A DNA stretch of 64,000 nucleotides, from contig CAJXPB010000002.1 of assembly GCA_913057905.1 (NCBI GenBank), positions 342,887-406,886 on the forward strand, written 5' to 3'. Source of the DNA: an uncultured Pseudomonadota bacterium (GTDB taxonomy: Bacteria; Myxococcota_A; Bradymonadia; Bradymonadales; Bradymonadaceae). The notes beneath the pieces were generated by a model. The model was not told the origin of the DNA, did not search any database, and saw only the letters and a list, made by a program, of their open reading frames with translations. A program made the position numbers and the translations under genes. Positions 35,159 to 43,432 of this stretch are shown one piece after another. How positions within the stretch are numbered: position 1 is the first letter of the stretch; each line of letters opens with the position of its first letter.

Positions 35159-35715
35159 CCTGCGAAGGAGTCGACCTCGTATCGAAAGACGTCGATGTCC
35201 GGCGACCAGCTCCCCCGTTCGATCCCGGCCTTCTCCATCAACGCATCCAGGAAACGGTCGGGATCGGGGCACTTCTGCCAGACCGATGGCAGAAACGTCC
35301 CCCGCGACGAACCCCGTCGAAGCACGACACCGTGACGCCCCGGCTCGACTGCCGATTTGGTCTCCTGCCGTGTCGTCACCGACAGCGACTCCAGTGCCGA
35401 GAGGATCGAGACCTCCAAGCTGAGCCTGTCGACATGCCCCTCGCGCGGTGGAGGAAACCGGGGGTCGCGAAACGCCGCGCCGTACGCGTTGGACGCGATG
35501 TCGTCGGCCAGCGGGCGGTTCGGCTCAAGTTGACCCATACACCCATTGAGCTCATCCTCGACGTACAGACTCACAAAGGAGGCTCTGCGTCCCGACGGAA
35601 CCCCCTCGATCTGCAGGTCGTCGACCTCCGGAGCGGCTCTGTGGCGGAGGCCCCATCGGATCGATGCTTCCGCCAATTGGAGACAGGCGAGTTTCTCAGG
35701 TCGATTCAGTTGCAT
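35116..35715 (-). CDS. amrA: AMMECR1-domain protein (AmmeMemoRadiSam system protein A)
   Basis: A 199-residue protein of the AMMECR1 family: FVSLYVEDELNGCMGQLEPN carries the conserved GC(M/I)G-LEP signature, AFRDPRFPPP is the second block, and SLEVSILSALESL the third. In many prokaryotes this protein occurs with a Memo-like protein and a radical-SAM enzyme (the AmmeMemoRadiSam set). Those two partners are in this window at 60262-62268, 25 kb away. Function of the set is not established. The start at 35715 puts the domain at the N-terminus; the frame is open upstream without a better site. Its 3' end overlaps the LON-domain gene by 43 bp. Confidence 0.85.
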   Translation of the reverse strand: MQLNRPEKLACLQLAEASIRWGLRHRAAPEVDDLQIEGVPSGRRASFVSLYVEDELNGCMGQLEPNRPLADDIASNAYGAAFRDPRFPPPREGHVDRLSLEVSILSALESLSVTTRQETKSAVEPGRHGVVLRRGSSRGTFLPSVWQKCPDPDRFLDALMEKAGIERGSWSPDIDVFRYEVDSFAGQSFGESSSLELDP

Positions 35716-35799
35716 GGCACTCCATGTTAGACCCAATAGTGTCCATCTCGCGATCGTAACATACACGTCACCCCACAGACTTCCCGAGGCCACAGAACC

Positions 35800-36723
35800 A
35801 TGTCCGAGCCCGCCTCCGAAACCGACGCGCGTCTGGTCGACTGGCTCGCCATCGGCGCCGCATACGTGCTGGCGGCCGCCGTCGGCGTCGGGGTCTATCT
35901 GTGGCTCGACGCCGTCGACCTGGCCGCCCCATTCGGTCCGGAGCCGCTGTGGGACATCTTTCTGGCTGACGTCGCCGCGACCATCGTGGTATTTCTGTTC
36001 AGCAGCGGGTTCGGCAACTCCAGCATCTACGATCCGTACTGGAGCGTGGCTCCCATCATCATCACCGTTGCCTGGTGGCCGATCGACGAAACCGGTCCCG
36101 ACCTACGTGCCTGGATGGTCTGGGCGCTTATTATCCTGTGGGGACTGCGGCTGACGTGGAACTGGGCACGCGGCTGGGGCGGACTCGCCGATGAAGATTG
36201 GCGCTACGAGCGACTTCGCCGCCAATTCGGCTGGTGGTATCCGGCCGTAAACCTTGTCGGCATCCATTTGCTCCCGACCTTTGTTGTATGGCTCGGACTC
36301 TGGTCGGCACACGCCGCCATGACAGCCACCTCGACGGTCGGCTGGATCGATGTTCTGGCCGTCGGCTTCGCTCTGAGTGCCATCTGGCTGGAGGCGGCGG
36401 CCGACGAACAACTCCGACGCTTCAAGGCCGAAGCCGCCGAAGAGGCGGTCATGTCTCGCGGCCTCTGGTCGATGGTTCGTCACCCGAACTATCTGGGTGA
36501 ACTCGGTTTCTGGTGGGCGCTTTTCGCCATCGCGGCCGCCGCCGGAGCATTTCAATGGCATCTTCTGGTCGGTCCGGTCGCGATGTTGCTGCTCTTCGCG
36601 GTCATCAGCATCCCGATGATGGAGGCGAGACTGCGCAGGCGCCGACCCGACTATCGCGAGTATATGAATGACGTGCCGCCGCTTTTGCCCCGTCCGTATG
36701 GCACCGGCAACGACGAAGACTGA
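35800..36723 (+). CDS. DUF1295 membrane protein (steroid 5-alpha-reductase/ICMT-like)
   Basis: A 307-residue integral membrane protein with about seven helices. The C-terminal block SRGLWSMVRHPNYLGELGFWWA and the end motif RRPDYREYMNDVPPLLP are typical of DUF1295 proteins, relatives of steroid 5-alpha-reductase and isoprenylcysteine methyltransferase. RHPNY contributes the cofactor-binding region. Possibly an NADPH-dependent reductase of a lipid, or a methyltransferase; undecided. It is divergent from the AMMECR1 gene (84 bp) and ends 18 bp before the first AAA+ gene, so it may be the first gene of that transcript. Confidence 0.8.
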   Translation: MSEPASETDARLVDWLAIGAAYVLAAAVGVGVYLWLDAVDLAAPFGPEPLWDIFLADVAATIVVFLFSSGFGNSSIYDPYWSVAPIIITVAWWPIDETGPDLRAWMVWALIILWGLRLTWNWARGWGGLADEDWRYERLRRQFGWWYPAVNLVGIHLLPTFVVWLGLWSAHAAMTATSTVGWIDVLAVGFALSAIWLEAAADEQLRRFKAEAAEEAVMSRGLWSMVRHPNYLGELGFWWALFAIAAAAGAFQWHLLVGPVAMLLLFAVISIPMMEARLRRRRPDYREYMNDVPPLLPRPYGTGNDED

Positions 36724-36741
36724 ACCCGAAGCGACGACTCT

Positions 36742-39700
36742 ATGGAGCTCCACATCCCCATCGCCGTACGGCGATACCCCGGGGGAACCTGCATCGCCGA
36801 GACTCTGCATGCGCTCTCTTTCCGAGCACTGGGCCCCGACGAAGACGAGGCGATCCTCCGGCTCGAGGCGGAGCTCGACGAGCGGCTCTCGACGTTTCAC
36901 CCTCGCACGCTCTGGTCGCTGACGGATCCGCCGGCCTACGAGACACATCGCATCGAACTCCCGCTGTACCGGCACCCGTTGCGCGACGACCCCGGGAACG
37001 AAGCGGACGCCGAGTCGAAGGACCTGACACGCCCCGTCGATGTCGTCGTCGGCCGACGCCCCGGTATGCCCGTCCGGCTGACCCTGCTCGATTTCGGCCG
37101 CTCGGTCTGGTCCGAGGAATCCCCGGGGCAGCGACCCGACGAGCGCTGGCCCGGCCTCAAACGGCTGTCACGACGGATTCGTCAGGAGGACACCGACCCC
37201 GCAAACCATCGGCCGCCGCCGGAATCATTGCGGCTGTCGAGCCTGGAGATCGCGATCGATCCCCTGGACCTGCGACGGGTGGACGCCGACGAATTCTGGC
37301 GGGATCGATTCGACACCGATGACATCGAATCCGAAGAGCAACAGGGACCGGAGACACCGACCCTCGACCGCGTCGCCGAACGCTGGACCATCGAGGACGG
37401 CGAGGAGAGGCGGCGGCGAGGATTTGAACCGGCCTATGGCCGCCGGTCGCTGCTGGCTCAGCTCCGCCGGCTGGTCGGCAGCGAACAGCCGACGCCCGTC
37501 GTGTTGGTGGGCCCTGCCCGAGTCGGAAAAACCGCGCTGGTCCAGCACCTGGCCTGGGAGACGGCCGTCGGCGACGAGAGCGGCTCACCGGCCACGGGGC
37601 CCGATGGCAACCTGGACCCCCATGAGCGCCTCGACCGTCCCATCTGGTTTGCCGATCCCCCGCGGCTGACCAGCGCGGAGAGCGCCTTCGGCGGATGGCA
37701 ACAACAGTGCGCCGATGCCCTCGATGAACTGAGCGAACACGACCACGTCCTGTATCTGGGCCGCCTGGCCGATGCCCTGGATGCCGGAAAACACATCAAC
37801 AGTGACTACAATCTGGCGCAGTTTCTGAAACCTCACCTGGCAGACCGCTCGCTTCGCTGCGTCGCCGAGGCGACCGTCGAAGAATGGAACGCCATCGAGC
37901 GACGCGACATCGGATTCGCCCGAAGCTTCGAAGTCATCCGGGTCACGGAACCGACCGGCGGCCGAGGCCGACGCATCGTCGACTGGTCGGCCCGGCGGCT
38001 GGCCAAGCATCACGGCGTCGAGCTCGCCGAGGGCGCCGTCGACCGGATCTGGCAGCTTCAGACCCGTTTCGCCGCCGAGGGGAGCCCCGTCGGCACCGCC
38101 ATCGATTTCGCCGAGCGCCTGCTGCGCGGCGCCCGACAACAATATCAAGAGACCCTCGGAGCCGGCGACGTCGTAGAGCGCTTCTGCGAGGAGACCGGCC
38201 TGCCCGAGATCTTGCTGCGCGACGATCGCTCGCTGGATCTGGCCACGGTCCGCGACGAGCTCTCCGAACGCGTGATGGGACAGCCGCAGGCCATCGATCG
38301 CGTCGCCGACGTCATCGGTATCACAAAGGCGGGGCTGGGCGCCCGGGATCGCCCCTTCGGTTCATTCATGTTCGTCGGCCCCACCGGGGTCGGCAAAACG
38401 GAGCTCGCCCGGGCGGTCGCGGCGTTCCTTTTCGGCGACGAAACACGCATGCTTCGCCTGGACATGAGCGAATTCGCCTCCGCCGACTCCTACGGTCGAC
38501 TCCTCGGCGAGCACGGCGGCGAAGGCGAGTTGACCGCACCCGTGCGCCGCCAGCCGTTCTCGGTGGTGCTTCTCGACGAAATCGAGAAGGCCCACGCCTC
38601 GGTCTACGACGTGCTGCTTCAGGTCCTCGGCGAGGCGCGGCTGACCGACGCCGACGGACGGACGACTCGATTTCAGAACACGATCATCATCCTGACGAGC
38701 AACCTCGGCGTCGACTCGGCGGGCAGCTCCATCGGGTTTGAAGGGGCGGAGCCGGATGACGGCTGGGACTCACACTTCCAGGAAGCCGTCGACGATTTCT
38801 TCCGGCCGGAGTTTCTGGGGCGCATCGATCAAGTCATCCCCTTTCGTCCTCTGGACCGCTCGGTCGTCCGCCGCATCGCCGGCCGACAGCTCGAGGAACT
38901 GCGCATGCGTGATGGCATTCGAAACCGGGACATCACCCTGAGCTACCAGGAGGCGGTCCGCGACTGGGTCGCCGAGCGCGGCTGGGACCAGCGCTACGGG
39001 GCCCGCCCCATCGAACGGGTCGTCGAACAGGCGGTCGCATGGCGTCTCGCCCGGGCCTTTGCCAGCCACCGAGACCCGATCCCTCGTGACACCCGCGCTC
39101 GACTTGTCACCGCCGACCAAGAACTCGATGTCGAACTCGAGCCGCCGACCTCGCAGGAGACGTCCCGCGCCAGACGACGGCTCGTTGAGCTCGTCAACCG
39201 GGCCGCCGGCCTCCGCCGACGGCTCGACCGTTATCTCGCCTCCGAACCCTTCGCCCGCCTGCAAAAACGGGTCGAGACCTACGATGCATCGAGCCGGTCC
39301 GCGGACTTCTGGGACGATACAGCCGACGCCGCCGAACTCGCCCAGGAGGCCGAATCGGCCCGCGACGTACTGGATCCCTCCGGGGATCTCGCCGATTCGT
39401 TGCGCGCCGTCGAAGATCTCGCCCGAGAAGCCTACCACGACCGCTCCTGGGAGATGGCCCGGGAGCTGGGCGGCCAACTCGACGGGCTGGACCAGGAGGT
39501 CGACCGCCTGATGTTCACCCTTCTTCGAATGGACACACAGGCGCCCGACGTGGCGGTCCTCTTCGTGGGATGCGAGGAGGCGGAGTCCGAGCTGCGCGAT
39601 CGGTGGGTCGACTGGTACCGCTCCCTGGCTCGCCAGCGGGACTGGCAGTGTCAGTTGTGGCAGGCGATCCCGCCGGGCGAGCGGAAACGGGGCATCGGCC

Positions 39701-40074
39701 GGACCGATACGTTCGAACGCTCCGAGGTGTGGCGCACGCAACGAAACCCTCATGGCGAGACGCTGGCACTGGAGTTCAAAGGGCCCGCCGTCCGCCCCCT
39801 GCTGGAGTCGGAAGACGGTCACCATCGAATCCTCAGCGAGGACGAACGCATCGACCTGGATGTCGTCTGGCTCGAGGATGGCGAGCCCTGGCCCCATCCC
39901 GACGTCATCGATCCGACCCGCCCTCGCCAGGTGGCACGCATCTGGGACCTCGCCGATCAGACCGTCAAACTCGTCGAGGAAGGCCTCAAGCTGCCGCTGG
40001 ACGACGATCCCTGGAGGCGGCTGTTCACGGTCGTGCGCCGACATCTGTGGGAACAACTTCGAGCCAAAGGATAG
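36742..40074 (+). CDS. Double-AAA+ ClpA/C-like protein with GGQ-less release-factor-2-like tail
   Basis: 1110 residues. Order: an N-terminal domain of unknown type (1-215, beta-rich), D1 AAA+ with Walker A GPARVGKT (257-264), D2 AAA+ with Walker A GPTGVGKT (546-553) and Walker B DEIEKAH (612-618), sensor TSNLG (652-656), arginine-finger FFRPEFLGRID and sensor 2 RYGARP, then a C-terminal region (814-1110) resembling RF2. The D1 Walker B position reads LGR (339-341), so hydrolysis in D1 is unlikely. The D2 pore loop is shortened (RLLGEHGGEGEL) and SSIGFEG (662-668) sits at the ClpP-loop position. The RF2-like part has a helical domain 1 with FWDD (856-859), a domain 2 with VDWYRSLARQRDW and ESEDGHHRI, and a domain-4-like end, but no GGQ domain and no SPF. 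First of three paralogues, 13 bp before the next. Confidence 0.85.
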   Translation: MELHIPIAVRRYPGGTCIAETLHALSFRALGPDEDEAILRLEAELDERLSTFHPRTLWSLTDPPAYETHRIELPLYRHPLRDDPGNEADAESKDLTRPVDVVVGRRPGMPVRLTLLDFGRSVWSEESPGQRPDERWPGLKRLSRRIRQEDTDPANHRPPPESLRLSSLEIAIDPLDLRRVDADEFWRDRFDTDDIESEEQQGPETPTLDRVAERWTIEDGEERRRRGFEPAYGRRSLLAQLRRLVGSEQPTPVVLVGPARVGKTALVQHLAWETAVGDESGSPATGPDGNLDPHERLDRPIWFADPPRLTSAESAFGGWQQQCADALDELSEHDHVLYLGRLADALDAGKHINSDYNLAQFLKPHLADRSLRCVAEATVEEWNAIERRDIGFARSFEVIRVTEPTGGRGRRIVDWSARRLAKHHGVELAEGAVDRIWQLQTRFAAEGSPVGTAIDFAERLLRGARQQYQETLGAGDVVERFCEETGLPEILLRDDRSLDLATVRDELSERVMGQPQAIDRVADVIGITKAGLGARDRPFGSFMFVGPTGVGKTELARAVAAFLFGDETRMLRLDMSEFASADSYGRLLGEHGGEGELTAPVRRQPFSVVLLDEIEKAHASVYDVLLQVLGEARLTDADGRTTRFQNTIIILTSNLGVDSAGSSIGFEGAEPDDGWDSHFQEAVDDFFRPEFLGRIDQVIPFRPLDRSVVRRIAGRQLEELRMRDGIRNRDITLSYQEAVRDWVAERGWDQRYGARPIERVVEQAVAWRLARAFASHRDPIPRDTRARLVTADQELDVELEPPTSQETSRARRRLVELVNRAAGLRRRLDRYLASEPFARLQKRVETYDASSRSADFWDDTADAAELAQEAESARDVLDPSGDLADSLRAVEDLAREAYHDRSWEMARELGGQLDGLDQEVDRLMFTLLRMDTQAPDVAVLFVGCEEAESELRDRWVDWYRSLARQRDWQCQLWQAIPPGERKRGIGRTDTFERSEVWRTQRNPHGETLALEFKGPAVRPLLESEDGHHRILSEDERIDLDVVWLEDGEPWPHPDVIDPTRPRQVARIWDLADQTVKLVEEGLKLPLDDDPWRRLFTVVRRHLWEQLRAKG

Positions 40075-40087
40075 GTAAGCGAACCCG

Positions 40088-43000
40088 ATGGAACTGACCC
40101 TCGACATCTATCTTGCCCGGCCACGCCGCGGCAATTTCGAAGCCTCGGTCCCCTGGGGAGGACCGCTCGCCGAGCCGATCGGCGGCCCCTCGCCAGCAGA
40201 ATTGCGCGAACAGATCATGTTCCGAGCTGCCGACATGCTGACCGGCGAACAGCGCGATCGGCCCCTCGAAGCCTTGATCACCCCCGATGAACTCGAATTT
40301 CGACGGATCGTCGTTCACCGCCCCACCGCAGACGCTGACCCCAACTCCGAAAAGAAGAGCGTATCGACCCACGCCATCGTCGGCCGCTGGTCCGGCGAAT
40401 CGAACTGGCACCTCTGGTTGCCCTGCGCCGGAGACGTCTGTCTGCCGCTTCGAGAGCCGAGCTCTCAGCACATCCAACGCACCGTAGATGCGTGGGCCAA
40501 AAACGTCGCCGATGCGACCACCCTGGATCGGCTGGAAGCCGAGTATCCCGGAAAGCTCAGCTCGGTGACGCTGGATCTGGAGGCGGTCTCGGACGGCGCC
40601 CGAGACTCGGGCGAACCAGATCGCCTGCGCCAACCGGAGACGCTCCGAGAGGTGGCCGACAACCTGGTCCACCAGGCCGACGACGACCGACTCGGCCGGG
40701 CCTGGGGGCGCGACGACACCGTCGACGGACTCGTCGACCTTCTGACCGGCACCGAGGCGGCGCATGTCTGCCTGGTGGGGCCACCCGGGGCGGGGAAATC
40801 CGCCGTCGTCGACGAGGCCGTCCAACGGACCCGCTCGCTGCAGGAGACGTACCGACGCCGGCGAGATGTCTGGCGCACCAGCGGTGACCGCCTGATCGCC
40901 GGCATGAGTCGCGTGGGGCAATGGGAAGACCGGACGCGACGCGTGTGCCGGGAACTGACCGCCCGGGGCGACGTACTGGTCATCGGCGATCTGCTCGGAC
41001 TCATTCGAGCCGGCCGCCCCCGCCAGGGAGGTGCCGGTGTCGCACGATTCCTGGAACCTCATATCCATCAGGGGGATTTTTCGCTCATCATCGAGGCCAC
41101 CGAACGCACCTTTGACCTGGCCCGGGCCGAAGCACCGGGATTCGTCGAAGCGCTGCGTCGCGTACCCGTCGACGGAATGACCGAAGACGAGGCCCTGGCG
41201 GTGGTCAACGCCCAGGCTCGCTCCATCGAATCCGAGCATCCGGTTCAATTCGAGCCCGACGGCATCGAGTCGGTCCTGCGGCTCGCGCGCCGCTACTATC
41301 GTCGGGAGGTGTTTCCGGGAAAGGCGGTCCGCCTGATGCGCCACTGTCTGAACGAAGCCCTCAAGAGACGGGCCGGCGGGCATCGCTCCGCGAGCCACTC
41401 GGTAAATGACGACGGGGCGATCACCATCGGAGCCCACGATGTCGCCTCGGTGATCCAGGGACGCACGGACCTTCCCATGCGAGTCCTGCGCCCGGAGAAG
41501 GGCCGCTCGGCCGAGGCCGTCCGTGAATCGTTCCAATCGAGGGTCTTCGATCAGCCCGAAGCCACGGATGTCATCACCGACCTTGTCGTGGCCATCGAGC
41601 AGGGCATGTGCGACCCGCGCCAGCCCCTGGGAAGTCTGTTGCTGATCGGGCCGAGCGGCGTCGGCAAGACCGAGACCGCCAAGGCGCTGGCCGAAGAGGC
41701 CTTCGGCTCCGAAGAGCGGTTGATACGCTTCGATATGAGTGAGTTCGCCGAGCCGGCGGCTGCAAGCCGTCTGATCGGCACCCCCTCGGACCCCGATGGC
41801 GAACTCACAAGTCGGGTCCGGGCTCGACCCTACTCCGTGTTGTTGTTCGACGAAATCGAGAAGGCCCACACCGCGGCGCTGGACCTGTTGTTACAGATTC
41901 TCGGCGACGGCCGGCTCACCGATGCCTCGGGCCAGACCGTCGACTTCACCAATACCGTCGTGGCGATGACGTCGAATCTGGGGGCCGGCGAAGAGGACCG
42001 CTGGGTCGGATTCAAGGGAGGCGACGAAGAACGCGACCGAGAGGAACGGAACCTGCACTACCGACGCGCGGCCGAATCCTTCTTTCGGCCCGAGATGTTC
42101 AACCGAATCGGTCGAATTGTGCCCTTCCAGCCCCTCGGACTGGAGACGCTTCGCCGGATCGCTCGCAGGACGCTGCGCGAGCTGATGGATCGTCGCGGGC
42201 TGCGCCAGCCCCAGATCATGGTCGACGTCGCGCCAGATCTGGTCGAGCATCTGGTCGGCGACGCCGTCGACGACCGCTACGGCGCCCGTACGCTGGGCAA
42301 CCGGATCGAGCGGACGTTGATCGCGCCGTTGGCCCGACAGCTCACCCGGCGACCCGACGACGGACTCACGAGGGTGACGATCCGTCCCGGCACCGACGAC
42401 ACTCTGTCATTGGATCTGCAGTCGCTGGACAACGCACCGGCCCGACAGGCGCCGCTGCCTCCGGGAGTCGACGACCTCGCGCCCAGACCCGATATTTTGA
42501 CGCCGGCTCTCGAGGGGCTGGTGGATGCCGTCGAAGCCCTCTCGGACTCGGCGGCCTTCCGGAACCTCGAGGATGAACGCCAGACCCTGCTCGAGGCCAT
42601 CAACGCCCAGGAGGACGACGACACCGCAGCCCTCGACACCGGAGAGCGACTCCGGCAGCGGGAGCTCGTACGCGGCAGCATGGATCAACTCGTCGACCGC
42701 ACCCGCGACCTGCTGGACGACGACGGTGCGTTGCCCGATCTCTCGGATCAGGTCCGCTCCGAAATTCACCGCTGGAGCAGGGAATATGGCGCCCTCGCTC
42801 GCGACTTTACCTGGGTCCGCGCCCAGATCGCCGCCCTCCAGCGAAGGAGCATCGACGGCGGTACCCTTGTCTTCAGCTCGTTGTCCGGCCCGGCCCACCG
42901 ACTGGTCAAACAGTGGTGGCGGTGGATGTCGGCGTGGGCAAACGAGCGCGGCGTCGAACTGACGACGGCGATCCACCGCTCCCACGAATGGGAGCCGATG

Positions 43001-43432
43001 ACCGTCTCGGAACCCGAAGCCCAGCCCGACCTTTCGGGGATCGCCTTCTCCGGAGAACATCCCGCCTTGAGCCTGCTGTTCGAACGCCTGGCCGGGTACA
43101 CGTTTGCCCCGCAGCCGCCAACCCACGGCCGACACGCCCTGGCTCTGACACGCTTCGACCCCGAGGGCACCTCGGATCCCGCTCAGCTCTCCGAGCGACT
43201 CAATCGTGGCGATGACTCGATGCCCGAAGCGCCGGGAGCTCGCGTCGAGTTTCGCCTCGAGGACGGTGCCCTCATCGACCTCCGTCTCGGCAAGACCTTC
43301 CATCCCCCGAGCGGCGCGGACGCGATCCGGGAATTCGCCGACCGACTCGCCTGCGGCCGGATCGCGCTTCACCTGGAGGCCCTCGCCCCGGACCTTCCCG
43401 AACTTCCCGCCACGCGGGAGGAGGTGCCATGA
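40088..43432 (+). CDS. Double-AAA+ ClpA/C-like protein, second paralogue with divergent RF2-like tail
   Basis: 1114 residues with the same plan as the preceding protein. The N-terminal domain (1-200) is different in sequence. D1 has Walker A GPPGAGKS (231-238) but VIGDL (298-302) instead of a DE Walker B. D2 has GPSGVGKT (521-528), DEIEKAH (588-594), TSNLG, FFRPEMFNRIG and RYGART. Its pore loop is shortened (RLIGTPSDPDGEL, 561-573) and WVGFKG (639-644) occupies the ClpP-loop position. The C-terminal region (about 811-1114) has a helical domain, then WWRWMSAWANERG, GRHALALTRFDPEG and EDGALIDLRLGKTF, matching RF2 domains 1, 2 and 4 more weakly than its neighbour; again there is no GGQ. The stop overlaps the third gene's start (ATGA). 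Confidence 0.85.
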   Translation: MELTLDIYLARPRRGNFEASVPWGGPLAEPIGGPSPAELREQIMFRAADMLTGEQRDRPLEALITPDELEFRRIVVHRPTADADPNSEKKSVSTHAIVGRWSGESNWHLWLPCAGDVCLPLREPSSQHIQRTVDAWAKNVADATTLDRLEAEYPGKLSSVTLDLEAVSDGARDSGEPDRLRQPETLREVADNLVHQADDDRLGRAWGRDDTVDGLVDLLTGTEAAHVCLVGPPGAGKSAVVDEAVQRTRSLQETYRRRRDVWRTSGDRLIAGMSRVGQWEDRTRRVCRELTARGDVLVIGDLLGLIRAGRPRQGGAGVARFLEPHIHQGDFSLIIEATERTFDLARAEAPGFVEALRRVPVDGMTEDEALAVVNAQARSIESEHPVQFEPDGIESVLRLARRYYRREVFPGKAVRLMRHCLNEALKRRAGGHRSASHSVNDDGAITIGAHDVASVIQGRTDLPMRVLRPEKGRSAEAVRESFQSRVFDQPEATDVITDLVVAIEQGMCDPRQPLGSLLLIGPSGVGKTETAKALAEEAFGSEERLIRFDMSEFAEPAAASRLIGTPSDPDGELTSRVRARPYSVLLFDEIEKAHTAALDLLLQILGDGRLTDASGQTVDFTNTVVAMTSNLGAGEEDRWVGFKGGDEERDREERNLHYRRAAESFFRPEMFNRIGRIVPFQPLGLETLRRIARRTLRELMDRRGLRQPQIMVDVAPDLVEHLVGDAVDDRYGARTLGNRIERTLIAPLARQLTRRPDDGLTRVTIRPGTDDTLSLDLQSLDNAPARQAPLPPGVDDLAPRPDILTPALEGLVDAVEALSDSAAFRNLEDERQTLLEAINAQEDDDTAALDTGERLRQRELVRGSMDQLVDRTRDLLDDDGALPDLSDQVRSEIHRWSREYGALARDFTWVRAQIAALQRRSIDGGTLVFSSLSGPAHRLVKQWWRWMSAWANERGVELTTAIHRSHEWEPMTVSEPEAQPDLSGIAFSGEHPALSLLFERLAGYTFAPQPPTHGRHALALTRFDPEGTSDPAQLSERLNRGDDSMPEAPGARVEFRLEDGALIDLRLGKTFHPPSGADAIREFADRLACGRIALHLEALAPDLPELPATREEVP

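Noticed and set aside
36742..43432. Functional peptide chain release factor fused to AAA+
   Set aside because: The GGQ tripeptide and its domain, and the SPF stop-codon motif, are absent in both tails, so ordinary release activity is not supported.
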